A program made the position numbers and the translations under genes. A DNA stretch of 64,000 nucleotides from JACMJL01 sp963791805 (lineage in GTDB: Bacteria; Bacillota; Clostridia; Clostridiales; Clostridiaceae), in contig CAWBTU010000004.1 of the NCBI GenBank assembly GCA_963791805.1, positions 1-64,000 on the forward strand, read 5' to 3'. The notes below the pieces were generated by a model. It had not been told where the DNA came from, did not search any database, and saw only the letters and a program-made list of their open reading frames with translations. How positions within the stretch are numbered: position 1 is the stretch's first letter; each line of letters opens with the position of its first letter. Positions 9,761 through 19,976 of the stretch are shown here, piece after piece.

Positions 9761-10715
9761 TTAACCTTTCTTACTGTCTAGTTTAATTCTAGGATCAACT
9801 AACATATATGCAATATCAACTAGTAAAAGAGCAACTATATATAAAAATGCAAAAAATACAGTAAGGGACATTACCACAGTATAGTCTTTATTACCTATAG
9901 CACCAACAAGTTCTCTTCCGAGCCCTGGAACACCAAATATACTTTCAACAACAATAGCTCCAGTTATTATTGATGCAATTCTAGGACCTATAATTGTTAT
10001 TATAGGCATAATAGCATTTCTAATAATATGCTTCCACACTAGGCTTATTTTTGTAACACCTTTAGCTTCAGCGGTAAGAACATAGTCTTGACTTACTACA
10101 TCTAATACAGAGGTTCTCATAAATCTGGCATTAGATGCAAGTCCAGGTAAACTTAATGCAATAGTCGGTAGTATTGTATATTTTAATCCAGAAAAAAATG
10201 AAGCACCAGTCGGAGCCCATCCAACAATAGGTATTCCAAACTTACCACCTAACGCAATATTGAAGTAATACTGCAGCTACAAAACTAGGTACCGATAACC
10301 CAATCAAAGCTACAAATATTACGGAATAATCCACCCAAGTAGACCTTCTAAATGCCGATATTATGCCTAAAATAACACCGACCACTAGACCCAAAACAAC
10401 AGCTTGAATTCCAAGTCTAGCTGAAACAGGAAATTCCTTTTTTATCATATTATTCACTTTAGTGCCAGGGTATTGAATAGATTCTCCCATATCTCCATGA
10501 GCTAAATCTGAAAGATAACTAACATATCTTTCATATAACGGACGATCCAATTTATATTTTTTTCTAATTGAAGCTTGTACTTCAGGAGATAGTGCCTTTG
10601 CTTTATTGGCTATTGGATCACCTGGTATGGAGTTAATAAGCACAAATGTTACAGTGGCTATAATCCATAAAGTTAATATCATATAAGCAATTCTTTTTAG
10701 TACGTACTTAGCCAT
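9761..10715 (-). CDS. oppB: Oligopeptide ABC transporter permease OppB, one frameshift
   Basis: Partner permease of OppC. The start is the ATG at 10715 (MAKYVLKRIAYMILTLW), preceded by GGAAGGAG; the frame is open a little further up but without a site. The N-terminal part has TM1 and the SIPGDP motif; the C-terminal part contains the EAA loop (AKGVTKISLVWKHIIRNA) and ends DPRIKLDSKKG. A single-base insertion near 10249 separates VAAVLLQY from LGGKFGIPIVGW. Reading across it restores a full-length permease, so this is probably an artefact of sequencing. Confidence 0.85.
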
Positions 10716-10787
10716 ATACTTTCTCCTTCCAACTAAAAACGTCAAATTACAACAGGACAAAAGTCCTGTTGTAGAGTAATTGAAATA

Positions 10788-12470
10788 TTATTTTCCTGAT
10801 ATATATGCATCTTTCATATAAAAATATGAACCACATAAAGGAACATAAACGCCTTTTAAATAATTATAAGTAATAACATCCATTGTTCTGTACATATATG
10901 GAGAGATACCTGCATCTTTAACTACAAGAAGTTGTTCTGCTTGTTTGAAATCTTCAACTCTCTTTGTAGAATCCAAATCAGTCATACCCTTCTTTACCAA
11001 TGCATCATATTCTGCATTTTTGTATAATCCATTGTTGTTTCCATTAGTTGAAGTAAATGGATTAAAGAAAGAGAATGCGTCATTATAGTCAGCACCCCAT
11101 GCACCTCCACAAACGTCAAAGTCATGTTTAGTTCTTGACTTAAAGTAGGATGGATTTGTTGGTGCAAAAACAATATCAAGATTAATACCTAAATTAGTTT
11201 TCCATTGGCTTTGCATATATTGAGCTATTGCATTTGTAAGTGATGAAGCTGGACCTGATAAAAATTTCAAAGTGATTTGTGATGGATCACTTACTCCAAG
11301 CTCTGCTAAACCTTCTTTAAGAAGTTGCTTTGGATCTTCAGTAACGCCTTTAAGTGGTTCTTGTACAGATTTTCTGTAATCTTTATCTCCCACTGTAAGT
11401 GCAGGTGGAACTACACCTTGTGCTACAACATTTTTCTTATAAGCTACATCTAGAAGTGTCTGTTTATTATATCCTAAAGCAAGGGCTTTTCTAACCTTTG
11501 CATTAGCAAGATATTTGTTTGTATTATTAAAATAGAAATAGTAGGTTGTAGGATTACTGCTTTGAACATGATTGTATTTGCCTGATTCCTTATTCTTATC
11601 TAAAGTCTTAATGTCATCGCCTGTGATTGTTGTATCTACAAAATCAATCTGCTTTGCATTAAACATTTTAACTATTGTAGCTGGTTCATTATTTATGAAT
11701 CCATTTACAGTTTGAAGTTTAACATTTTTAGCATCCCAATAATTTTCATTTTTTGTATAAACTACTTTTGATCCCTTTTGGAAATCTGTAACTTTAAATG
11801 CTCCATTGTAAACCATACCTTTAAAGTCTTGACCGTATTGATCTCCTAATTTCTTAACTATATCTTCTCTTTGAGGAACTAAATCCGTAAAAGACAGTGC
11901 AGCTTCAAAATATGGTGTAGGTTGCTCTAAAGTAACAACAAAAGTTTTATCATCTTTAGCTGCAACTCCTAATGTGCTTGTGTCAGCTTTTCCAGCAGCC
12001 ACATCTGCTGCCCCTTTCACTCCAATTTCTTCAAGAAATCCTAAATAATCTTGACTTACTTTTGGATCACAAAGTCTTCTCCATGAATAAACATAATCTT
12101 GAGCTTTAACAGGTTGACCATCTGACCACTTTGCATCATCTCTCAATGTAAAGGTATAAGTTAAATTATCAGCTGACTTATCCATTTTTGTTGCCCCAGC
12201 AAAAACATTAGTAACTTTACCATTTACTTTTTTCTCTACCATGAGACCTTCATCTACATTCATTAGAGTTGTGCTTGATTCACCATCACTTACTAATGAT
12301 GGGTCCAATGTGGTGTAATCGTAACCTAATACATTAGCTACCTGATTTGCATCAAGTTTGTCTGAAGTTGAGCTTGACGAGCTATCACTACTTGAGCTAC
12401 CGCATCCAACAAGTGATGCGCTTACAATTAGTGATGCAAGTAATGTTGCTGTAATTTTTTTTCTTTTCAT
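10788..12470 (-). CDS. oppA: Peptide-binding lipoprotein OppA
   Basis: 560 residues. The extracellular, membrane-anchored receptor that feeds peptides to OppBC. It has a lipoprotein signal with basic start MKRKK, hydrophobic core and lipobox LVGC at residues 20-23, followed by a serine-rich linker. The mature part is a family 5 solute-binding protein, with YSWRRLCDP and KVRKALALGYNK segments seen in DppA/OppA. Peptide length preference cannot be told. It is the first gene of the operon, with a consensus sigma-A promoter about 150 bp upstream. Confidence 0.94.
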   Translation of the reverse strand: MKRKKITATLLASLIVSASLVGCGSSSSDSSSSSTSDKLDANQVANVLGYDYTTLDPSLVSDGESSTTLMNVDEGLMVEKKVNGKVTNVFAGATKMDKSADNLTYTFTLRDDAKWSDGQPVKAQDYVYSWRRLCDPKVSQDYLGFLEEIGVKGAADVAAGKADTSTLGVAAKDDKTFVVTLEQPTPYFEAALSFTDLVPQREDIVKKLGDQYGQDFKGMVYNGAFKVTDFQKGSKVVYTKNENYWDAKNVKLQTVNGFINNEPATIVKMFNAKQIDFVDTTITGDDIKTLDKNKESGKYNHVQSSNPTTYYFYFNNTNKYLANAKVRKALALGYNKQTLLDVAYKKNVVAQGVVPPALTVGDKDYRKSVQEPLKGVTEDPKQLLKEGLAELGVSDPSQITLKFLSGPASSLTNAIAQYMQSQWKTNLGINLDIVFAPTNPSYFKSRTKHDFDVCGGAWGADYNDAFSFFNPFTSTNGNNNGLYKNAEYDALVKKGMTDLDSTKRVEDFKQAEQLLVVKDAGISPYMYRTMDVITYNYLKGVYVPLCGSYFYMKDAYISGK

Positions 12471-12616
12471 TTTTATCCCCCTTTAATTTATATTATATTT
12501 ATAGTTAATGTAGAAATTATTTAGAAATAAAAACTACAAATATAAACTTTTCTAATGTCTTCACCAGCTAAAAATATTACATATTACTCCATGATAATAC
12601 ATAATATTATTCTTTA

Positions 12617-12645
12617 ATTTTATCATAATTTATTTTTAATGTCAA
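12617..12645 (-). promoter_or_regulatory. Sigma-A promoter of the opp operon
   Basis: Minus strand TTGACA, a 17-base spacer, then TAAAAT. It is the best vegetative promoter match in the gap and leaves a leader of about 140 nt before oppA. The leader holds no riboswitch that I recognise. Confidence 0.7.
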
Positions 12646-13172
12646 TCAATATGGCCCTGTTTATGACTGTTTGTGGATATTTCTGAATTTTCTTAATATT
12701 GTATTTTTTACTGTTTGCAAGTCAATTTCAATCTCAATAACGCTTTTTTAATTTATCGTTTTAACGTATCAAAGCAGACAGTATGCATTTTTTTACATGT
12801 TTTATATTATTTCCGTATTTTGTCTTTAATTTTAGACAACTTTAGCATTTTTTTCTTTCATTTCCTTTATTTTTTGTAGTTTTCTTGTCATGTTTCTTAA
12901 TATTTAAATATTTCTGTTAATTCATATTCATTAGCCCTGTGAAAGTATGTAAATCATTTTCCATTAATTTCTATCATTTATTTCATTACAGTAAGTTAAA
13001 ATTACTGAATTATTGAATTACTAATTGCTAATTACACTATTTAGATGTCATAATTTGTCCTTTGTTTATATGCATACTTAATAAAAAACTTCATTGTATT
13101 TTAACAAAAGTATATAATTTTTCACTCTTCTCATATATAATATAATATAAGTAATTTTTAGGAGGGCTATAA
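12646..13172. other. AT-rich intergenic region between oppA and asd
   Basis: No gene, repeat or known riboswitch is seen. In particular I do not see a lysine riboswitch ahead of asd. On the plus strand a TATAAT lies at 13113-13118 with only a weak -35 (TTCATT, 17-base spacer), a possible asd promoter, and GGAGGG precedes the asd ATG. Confidence 0.5.
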
Positions 13173-14168
13173 ATGAAATATAATGTCGCCGTCGTTGGTG
13201 CCACTGGTATGGTTGGGAGAAAATTTATTGAAGTTTTAGAGGAAAGAAAATTTCCTGTTGATGAAATATACTTCTTTGCTTCAAAAAGATCTGCAGGTAA
13301 AGTTTTAAAATTCATTGGGGAAGATGTTGTTGTAGAAGAATTAAAAGAAGATAACATAAAAGATAAAAAAATCCACTTCGCTCTTTTTTCTGCTGGTGGA
13401 GATACAAGCCTAGAGTTTGCTCCTATATTCGCCAAATATGGCTCAGTGGTTATTGACAACAGTTCTGCATGGAGAATGGATCCTGAAGTTCCATTAGTTG
13501 TGCCTGAAGTAAACCCAGAAGATATAAAGCTACACAAAGGAATAATTGCAAACCCAAATTGTTCTACTATTCAAGCAATGGTGGCATTAAAACCACTTCA
13601 GAATAAATATGGAATAAAGAGAGTAATTTACTCTACCTATCAAGCAGTTTCAGGTGCTGGTGTAGGAGGTTTCTCTGATCTTGAAGATGGAATGAAAGGT
13701 GAACCACCGAAGAAATTTCCAAAACCTATCGCAGGAAATGTGATTCCACACATTGATGTTTTCCTCGAAAATGGTTATACAAAAGAAGAAATGAAAATGG
13801 TAAATGAAACTAGAAAAATCTTGCATGATGATAATATGAAAATAACAGCTACAACAGTCAGAGTGCCAGTTTTTTATGGTCATAGCGAGAGTATAAACGT
13901 TGAACTAAGCTCAGCCTTTGACGTTAAAGATATTTTTGAAGTTTATAATGCTTCTAAAGGAATAATTGTACAAGATGATATTGAAAACCTTGTTTACCCT
14001 ACACCTGTTGACGCTGCTGGCCATGATGAGGTTTATATTGGTAGAATTAGAAGAGATTTTAGTACTGATAATGGATTGAATTTATGGGTAGTTGCTGACA
14101 ATATCCGAAAAGGTGCTGCATCAAATGCAATTCAAATTGCTGAGTATATTATTAATGAAGAGAAATAA
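13173..14168 (+). CDS. asd: Aspartate-semialdehyde dehydrogenase
   Basis: Reduces aspartyl phosphate to aspartate semialdehyde, at the entry to lysine, threonine and methionine synthesis. 331 residues. NADP-binding GATGMVGRKF is at the N-terminus, the catalytic cysteine is in NPNCSTIQ (about residue 128), and QAVSGAG follows. RBS GGAGGG. It is followed by dapA after 19 bp and then dapB, so the three form a DAP/lysine operon. Confidence 0.96.
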   Translation: MKYNVAVVGATGMVGRKFIEVLEERKFPVDEIYFFASKRSAGKVLKFIGEDVVVEELKEDNIKDKKIHFALFSAGGDTSLEFAPIFAKYGSVVIDNSSAWRMDPEVPLVVPEVNPEDIKLHKGIIANPNCSTIQAMVALKPLQNKYGIKRVIYSTYQAVSGAGVGGFSDLEDGMKGEPPKKFPKPIAGNVIPHIDVFLENGYTKEEMKMVNETRKILHDDNMKITATTVRVPVFYGHSESINVELSSAFDVKDIFEVYNASKGIIVQDDIENLVYPTPVDAAGHDEVYIGRIRRDFSTDNGLNLWVVADNIRKGAASNAIQIAEYIINEEK

Positions 14169-14187
14169 TTTTTAAGGAGGATTTTAT

Positions 14188-15066
14188 ATGAGTATTTTTA
14201 AAGGCTCAGGAGTAGCAATCGTAACTCCATTTAACGAACAAGGAGTCGATTTTATTAAATTAGAAGAATTAATTGAATGGCATATAGAGTCATCCACAGA
14301 TGCTATTATTGTTTGTGGAACTACTGGAGAAGCATCAACGATGTCTGATCAAGAAAAAAAGGAAACTATAAAATTTACAGTTGATGTAGTTAATAAAAGA
14401 ATTCCAGTAATTGCCGGTACAGGATCAAATAATACTGTAGCCTCAGTTAATATGAGTAAATGGGCTGAAAGTATTGGAGTTGATGGACTTTTAATCATTA
14501 CACCATATTACAATAAAACTACCCAAAAAGGGCTAATTGAACACTTTAAAGCAATAGCAACTAGCGTTACTGCACCAATTGTAATTTATAATGTTCCTTC
14601 AAGAACATCTATGAATATATTACCAAAAACAATTCTTGAGCTAACTCAATATAAGAATATTGTTGCTGTTAAAGAAGCTAGCAGTAATATTGGACAAATT
14701 GCAGAAATCAAAGCACTTTGTGGTGATAAAATTGATTTGTATTCTGGTAACGATAATGAAACTATTGCAATAATGTCCTTAGGAGGTATTGGTGTTATAT
14801 CCGTGTCAGCTAACATTATACCAAAGCAAATGCACGATATGTGTACTTTTTATCTAGCAGGTAAAACAACTGAAGCTTTAAAAATTCAATTTGATTACTT
14901 TGCTTTAACTAATTCCCTATTCACTGAAACAAGTCCAATTCCTGTAAAAACAGCTTTGAACTTAATGGGTAAAGATGTAGGGAAGCTTAGACTTCCACTT
15001 TGTGATATGTATGAAGAAAACCTTCAACTTTTAAAAGAAGAATTAAAGAAAATGAAGTTGATATAA
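14188..15066 (+). CDS. dapA: 4-hydroxy-tetrahydrodipicolinate synthase
   Basis: Condenses pyruvate with aspartate semialdehyde. 292 residues, a TIM-barrel aldolase. Visible are GTTGEAST (residues 44-51), the catalytic tyrosine in IYNVPSRT (about 135) and the Schiff-base lysine in VAVKEASSN (about 163). The product is also the precursor of the spore dipicolinate that SpoVA proteins, encoded at 25-27 kb, move into the spore. Strong AAGGAGG. Middle gene of asd-dapA-dapB. Confidence 0.96.
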   Translation: MSIFKGSGVAIVTPFNEQGVDFIKLEELIEWHIESSTDAIIVCGTTGEASTMSDQEKKETIKFTVDVVNKRIPVIAGTGSNNTVASVNMSKWAESIGVDGLLIITPYYNKTTQKGLIEHFKAIATSVTAPIVIYNVPSRTSMNILPKTILELTQYKNIVAVKEASSNIGQIAEIKALCGDKIDLYSGNDNETIAIMSLGGIGVISVSANIIPKQMHDMCTFYLAGKTTEALKIQFDYFALTNSLFTETSPIPVKTALNLMGKDVGKLRLPLCDMYEENLQLLKEELKKMKLI

Positions 15067-15100
15067 GCAAATAAAGTTTTCTTAGTTTGGAGGACAGATA

Positions 15101-15865
15101 ATGATAAATATTATATTAAATGGCTGTGGCGGAAGAATGGGAAAAGCAATAGTATCCTGCATAAAGGATTTTCCAGAACTAAACATAGTTGCAGGAATAG
15201 ATACTTTTGAAAAATCACTTGCAATGTATCCAATATTTGAAAATATATTAGATTGCAATATTTCTGCTGATGTTGTATTAGATTTTTCTAGACCAGAATC
15301 TCTCCACGGTTTGCTTGAGTTTTGTAAATCTAAAAATCTTCCACTTGTAATTTGTACAACCGGCATTACTGAAGAGCAAATTAGCGATATAAATGCCGCT
15401 AGTAATATTATTCCTATTTTTCGTTCAGGAAATATGTCACTTGGAATAAATGTTATAAATTCAGTTTTGAAGCAAATTTCTTCAGTTCTTTACGATAATT
15501 TTGATATTGAAATAATTGAAAAACATCATAACCAAAAGGTTGACTCTCCTAGTGGAACAGCTTTACTACTAGCTGATACTATTAAAGCTTCCATACCTGA
15601 AGACACTTTTTATATTAAAGGACGAGATGGAATAGTAGGAAAAAGAGAGCATAAGGAAATTGGTATTCATGCAATTAGAGGTGGAAATATTGTTGGAGAG
15701 CATTCTGTAATTTTTGCTGGTCAAGGTGAGGTTATAGAAATTAAGCATGAAGCTCTTTCCCGAGATGTTTTTGCCGTAGGAGCTTTACGAGCTTGTGCAT
15801 TTATGGCTAATAAATCAGCTGGAATGTATAATATGGATAATGTTGTCCAAGAATCAATGAAATAA
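15101..15865 (+). CDS. dapB: 4-hydroxy-tetrahydrodipicolinate reductase
   Basis: NAD(P)H-dependent reductase, next step after DapA. 254 residues. The nucleotide-binding GCGGRMGKAI is at the start, and the catalytic EKHHNQKVDSPSGTAL matches the family E-x-HHxxKxDxPSGTA signature near residue 145. The C-terminal domain carries the GEHSVIFAGQGE block. Last gene of the operon, ended by a strong hairpin. Confidence 0.96.
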   Translation: MINIILNGCGGRMGKAIVSCIKDFPELNIVAGIDTFEKSLAMYPIFENILDCNISADVVLDFSRPESLHGLLEFCKSKNLPLVICTTGITEEQISDINAASNIIPIFRSGNMSLGINVINSVLKQISSVLYDNFDIEIIEKHHNQKVDSPSGTALLLADTIKASIPEDTFYIKGRDGIVGKREHKEIGIHAIRGGNIVGEHSVIFAGQGEVIEIKHEALSRDVFAVGALRACAFMANKSAGMYNMDNVVQESMK

Positions 15866-15878
15866 TGACTTGATTATT

Positions 15879-15905
15879 AAAACGCAAGCTAAAAGCTTGC
15901 GTTTT
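15879..15905. terminator. Bidirectional terminator after dapB
   Basis: Perfect 12-bp stem AAAACGCAAGCT / AGCTTGCGTTTT around a 3-base loop. It sits over the stop codon of the converging aminotransferase gene. Confidence 0.9.
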
Positions 15906-17045
15906 TGTTTATCCAAGTACTAATTCTATTAATAGCTTCTTCTAATTCCTCCATACTATAAGAGTAAGATATTCTAGCATAACCTTCACCGCCAGTTCCA
16001 AATGCCGATCCAGGAACTATTGCAACCTTAGCTTCACTTAGAAGCTTTTCACAAAATATCTCACTGCTGATTTGAAACTTTTTTATCGAAGGAAACATAT
16101 AAAAGGCGCCTTGTGGTAATACACATTCAAAGCCTAATTCAGTGAGCTTTTCATAAAGGAAATCTCTTCTGCATTTAAATTCTTGGTTCATAAGCTGAAC
16201 ATCTGAACTACAACTTCTTAATCCTTCTAACGCACCCCATTGAGAAATTGAAGGAGCACAAGAAACAAAGTATTGATGAACTTTAATAATATGTTTCATG
16301 TACTTTTCTTTTGCGCAAACATAACCAATTCTAAGCCCAGTCATTGAAAACATTTTAGAAAATCCACTTACCAGAATAACTCTATCCAATAATTCTTTAC
16401 ATTGGGCTATAGAATTGTATTCTTCTCCAAAATATAATGCGCTATAAATCTCATCACTAATTATTATAACCTGTCTATCTTTTAATAATTTTATTAATTT
16501 GTCTTTATCCTCCTTTTGTAAAATAGCCCCAGTAGGGTTTGATGGAAAAGATAAAACCATTAATTTAGGTTTTTCTTCATCAAGTATTTCTTTTAAAACT
16601 TCAAAATCTATACTAAATTCTTTATTTAAACTATAGTTTAATACCTTTCCACCTGCTAATTTCACGCAGCTCTCATAAGCAGGGTATGCTGGTGTAGGAA
16701 TTAATACTTTATCACCATTATTGATAAGTGTTGAAAAGACACTTAAGAGGCCCTCACTACCGCCAACTGTAATGCATATTTCCTCAGGATTATATAATAT
16801 ATCCATTTCCATTAAATAAGTAGATATTTCATTTCTTAATTCACTATACCTGCGTTTGCTGTATATGTTGTTTTACCTTCTTCAATTGCATTTACCATTG
16901 CAGTTTTAACCCTTTGTGGAACATTAAAATCAGGTTGACCCAGTGTTAATGATATGGCGTCTGGATATAGCTGTACTTTATTATAAAACTTCCTTATTCC
17001 AGAGATTTCGATACTTTCCACATTTTTAGAAATTATATTGTTCAT
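15889..17045 (-). CDS. PLP aminotransferase, PatA-like, one frameshift
   Basis: Fold-type I aminotransferase of about 385 residues when read through. PLP-lysine motif in SGFSKMFSMTGLRIGY, aspartate in IIISDEIY, and FPSNPTGA. A one-base deletion near 16848 (in a T run) splits TTYTANAG from YSELRNEI; the rest is intact. Members of this group include N-acetyl-LL-diaminopimelate aminotransferase (PatA/DapX). The neighbours asd-dapA-dapB and dapH, which belongs to the acetylase route, make that role likely. Aspartate or aromatic aminotransferase activity is the alternative. Confidence 0.75.
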
Positions 17046-17064
17046 GATTTCCCCCTTTAGTAGC

Positions 17065-17604
17065 TTAATACTCTATTCCTTCTCTAGCTTGAACACCCTC
17101 ATTAAAATAATGCTTTATATCATTCATTTCAGTTACTAAATCAGCCTTATCAATTAGTGATTGAGGAACATTCCTCCCTGTCATAACTAATTCGATTTTT
17201 TCAGGTTTAAATGCGATTAATTCAAGTATCTGTTCTTCAGTAATTAGGTTATTCTTCATTACACCCATTATCTCATCTAGAATTAAAATATTACATTTTT
17301 CTTCTTTAAAAACTGATAAACAATAATCATAGGCTTCTTGTATTTCTTTCTTAAGTTCTAATTTCTCATTGTCTCTTAATGTCCAAAAAAATCCCCTAGG
17401 TTTTTCAAACCTTTTAATAATAAAATTCGGAGCAAGCAATTTTGTACTGTTTAGCTCACCAGTACTTCCACCCTTTAAAAACTGCACCATTATAACCTTG
17501 TATCCATCACCTACCGCTCTTACTCCAAGTCCAATTGCCGCTGTAGTTTTACCTTTTCCATTCCCAGTGTATATCTGAACATATCCTTTTTCTAATTCAG
17601 GCAT
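17065..17604 (-). CDS. cobO: Cob(I)alamin adenosyltransferase, CobO/BtuR type
   Basis: Adenosylates corrinoids using ATP. About 179 residues from the ATG at 17604, which follows AAGGAAGG; the frame extends 20 codons upstream without a site. P-loop GNGKGKTTAAIG near residue 15, EEKCNILILDEI and the terminal NEGVQAREGIEY are hallmarks of the family. It lies 19 bp upstream of the aminotransferase with no shared pathway, so the pairing may be incidental. Confidence 0.92.
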   Translation of the reverse strand: MPELEKGYVQIYTGNGKGKTTAAIGLGVRAVGDGYKVIMVQFLKGGSTGELNSTKLLAPNFIIKRFEKPRGFFWTLRDNEKLELKKEIQEAYDYCLSVFKEEKCNILILDEIMGVMKNNLITEEQILELIAFKPEKIELVMTGRNVPQSLIDKADLVTEMNDIKHYFNEGVQAREGIEY

Positions 17605-17656
17605 AATTTTTTCCTTCCTTAATATATGTATATTTTTAATTTTATCCTTTATGGAG

Positions 17657-17720
17657 CAGGACACCCTTCTCTCTTTAAGCTAGTCTTTGTAGTTGAAGGG
17701 TGTCCCGGGTTGTCTTGGGC
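17657..17720. repeat. GGGACACCC-family hairpin repeat
   Basis: Arms GGACACCCTTC (17659-17669) and GAAGGGTGTCC (17695-17705) pair perfectly over 11 bp, followed by the conserved tail CGGGTTGTCTTGGGCAA. It sits 34 bp before the long hairpin element, the same arrangement as at 31 kb. In the minus direction it could act as a leader hairpin for cobO. Confidence 0.8.
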
Positions 17721-17753
17721 AAGATTGTTGTTAATATAACAGTAATTTACACT

Positions 17754-17959
17754 ACGTAACAATATGATATTTCCTGCGTAGAGATTGTCTGAGCGAGCAT
17801 TAGAAAGACTTTGCTGATTTATTTTAAAATTGCGTTAAGCCCACGAAATGTTTGAGCATAGCGAGTTTTGAGTGGGTAGCAATTTAAAAATAAATCAGCT
17901 TAGTCTTTCTATGCGCAGCGAACAATCTCTTAGCAGGAAATATCATATTGTTTACGTAC
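17754..17959. repeat. Long near-palindromic hairpin element, copy 1
   Basis: About 80-base arms (17754-17834 and 17878-17959) pair almost completely, from TACGTAACAATATGATA outside, through GAGATTGTC and AGAAAGACT, to GATTTATTTT next to the loop. The loop (GCGTTAAGCCCACGAAATG...GTGGGTAGC) has its own small stem AGCCCAC/GTGGGT. A second full copy is at 31269 and a partial one at the right edge of the window. No ORF. It could be a non-autonomous mobile element or a structured RNA. The rest of 17605-18161 is AT-rich, with the dapH promoter region. Confidence 0.85.
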
Positions 17960-18161
17960 TTTAATATTTTATGTTACTACTTATATTTGTTTTGGTATAT
18001 ATTGCACTTCTATAACAAATTATATAACATTTTATTAATTATAAAAAGTTTTTTGTACTTTAATTAAGTAAAGTTTTCATTCTTCTTAAAAGTATGATAT
18101 TATTTATTCATTAAGTTATGTTTTAAGGCATGATTACTTTTTAATTGCGGAGGTATAAACA

Positions 18162-18872
18162 ATGGATTATGATTTAACAGATCCTTATGAAATCGCTCGA
18201 TTCATAAAGGAAGCAAAAAAAACTACACCAGTAAAAGTATATATTGATGGAAATATTGGTGGCTTAGAATATGGTAACATAGAAGTTTATGGGACAAACA
18301 CTTTTTATGTTCTATTTGGAGATGGAAATGAAGTCTCAGATTTTGTGTTAAGAAACAAAGACAAGATTACTAAATTTAAAATGGAATTAGATAGAAGAAA
18401 CTCTGCTATACCATTATTAGACTTACTTCAATTAGATGCAAGGATAGAACCAGGTGCTATTATTCGTGATAAAGTTAAGATTGGTAAAAATGCTGTTATC
18501 ATGATGGGCGCTGTTATAAATATAGGTGCAGAAATTGGTGATGAAACTATGGTAGATATGAATGCTGTAGTAGGTGCTCGTGGTAAACTTGGTAATAGAG
18601 TTCATCTAGGCGCTGGCGCTGTAGTTGCTGGAGTTTTAGAACCGCCAAGTAAGAGTCCTTCTGAAATTGGAGATAACGTTCTAATTGGTGCAAATGCAGT
18701 AATTCTTGAGGGAATTAAAGTTGGAAAAAATGCTGTAGTTGCAGCTGGATCAGTAGTAGTTGAAGATGTTCCTGAAGGAGTTGTAGTTGCTGGTACTCCT
18801 GCAAAAATTATTAAAACTGTAGACGACAAAACTAAAAACAAAACTCAACTCTTAGATGATTTAAGAAAATAG
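18162..18872 (+). CDS. dapH: Tetrahydrodipicolinate N-acetyltransferase
   Basis: Acetylates tetrahydrodipicolinate with acetyl-CoA, in the acetylase branch of DAP synthesis. 236 residues. The N-terminal domain begins [16 protein letters not shown] as in YkuQ/DapH. The C-terminal left-handed beta helix is built of hexapeptide repeats (IGKNAV, IGAEIG, IGDNVL, VGKNAV) and ends with the [12 protein letters not shown] cap. RBS GGAGG. Monocistronic, closed by the hairpin at 18873. Confidence 0.95.
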   Translation: MDYDLTDPYEIARFIKEAKKTTPVKVYIDGNIGGLEYGNIEVYGTNTFYVLFGDGNEVSDFVLRNKDKITKFKMELDRRNSAIPLLDLLQLDARIEPGAIIRDKVKIGKNAVIMMGAVINIGAEIGDETMVDMNAVVGARGKLGNRVHLGAGAVVAGVLEPPSKSPSEIGDNVLIGANAVILEGIKVGKNAVVAAGSVVVEDVPEGVVVAGTPAKIIKTVDDKTKNKTQLLDDLRK

Positions 18873-18898
18873 AAAGGTAGACCGCTTGGTCTACCTTT
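18873..18898. terminator. Bidirectional terminator between dapH and ssb-like gene
   Basis: Perfect 11-bp stem AAAGGTAGACC / GGTCTACCTTT with a GCTT tetraloop between two converging genes. Confidence 0.85.
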
Positions 18899-19575
18899 TA
18901 AACTGTACTTTCTTCTAAATCATCCTCGAACTCTTCAGATGAATCGATTGAATCATTTTTATTTATTCTTTCCATTTTTGAAATAGAAACTTCATAAGCT
19001 ATTTTTTTTACAAGCTCATTTTCTGAAACTCTCTTCTGATATTCCCTACTTTGAAGTCTTCCCCAAACTCTTATATTGTCTCCAACTTCAAGCCCCTTGC
19101 AAAATCTTGAGTTTCTTCCCCATGCGATTGTAGGTATATAATCAGATTTATTATATGATCTATTAACTGCAAGAAGCATATCTGCAATCTCTCTTCCAAA
19201 TGGTGTAGTCCTATAAATTGGTTGCTTGCAAATATATCCATCTAAGTATATTTGATTAGGATTTTTGCTCCTTTCTTCACACTTAGTAATATCTCTTGCA
19301 AAGACCGTTAGAATTAACCTGTTGGCACCATCTATAAATTTGTTATAAGACCTCAACTGCCCCTCTACAATTACCTCAGCATCCACAATTATCTCCATAT
19401 CGGAAATAAGTCTCTCTGATACTGTTATTAGTAAAATATCCTTTGCATCACTTAACCTTTGAACCTCTAGGTTAAAAGTATAAAACCCCTCTCCATACAT
19501 TTCGTGACTGAACTCAAGTCCTGATATAATTTTACCCTCTAAATAAATCTTATTGTTTAACATTAAATTATCCAT
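18898..19575 (-). CDS. SSB-like protein with two OB-fold domains
   Basis: 225 residues, longer than ordinary SSB (about 150). Residues 1-95 and 107-200 each look like an OB fold; the second contains IYLDGYICKQPIYRTTPFGR and IPTIAWGRNSRF, which match SSB. The tail is acidic (SSEEFEDDLEESTV) but lacks the DDDIPF-type end that recruits repair proteins in canonical SSB. It is probably the clostridial SSB paralogue rather than the replication SSB. Monocistronic. Confidence 0.75.
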   Translation of the reverse strand: MDNLMLNNKIYLEGKIISGLEFSHEMYGEGFYTFNLEVQRLSDAKDILLITVSERLISDMEIIVDAEVIVEGQLRSYNKFIDGANRLILTVFARDITKCEERSKNPNQIYLDGYICKQPIYRTTPFGREIADMLLAVNRSYNKSDYIPTIAWGRNSRFCKGLEVGDNIRVWGRLQSREYQKRVSENELVKKIAYEVSISKMERINKNDSIDSSEEFEDDLEESTV

Positions 19576-19976
19576 CTAAACCCATCTCTCCCTTCGTATT
19601 TTCATAATCCTTTCATAAAAAATAATATTCAAGTTTTCCTCTAAATATGCATCTTTTGAATTAAGTATAGTCAAACAAGCTGTTAAAACTGATTCAGTAT
19701 TATGTTTCTGTACAATTAGTAAATTCTTAATTTAAAAATTAAGAAACCTACTTAATCCATAATATTAAACTTTATATATTAAATTTTTAATATATAAATT
19801 GTAACTTGAAAGGTTTATCTTCATTCTTTTCTAAAAATGCAATTTTAATCATTTGATCAACTATAGTTAAAAAATATGTTATTAATACTATTCTTAACCG
19901 TAGTTCATTTTTTATTCTAAGAACTAAATATTTTATCTGTTTCCATTATAATACATTTATTCAAATTTACAAACAC
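19576..19976. other. Intergenic region with AT hairpins
   Basis: No gene. Two AT-only inverted repeats, TTCTTAATTT/AAATTAAGAA near 19726-19747 and TTATATATTAAA/TTTAATATATAA near 19772-19799. Either could arise by chance at this base composition. Confidence 0.35.

Noticed and set aside
12646..13172. Lysine riboswitch ahead of asd
   Set aside because: No conserved lysine-box core seen; the region is plain AT-rich sequence.
17657..17959. CRISPR array or insertion sequence
   Set aside because: No regular spacers, no transposase; the structure is a single long inverted repeat with a constant loop.
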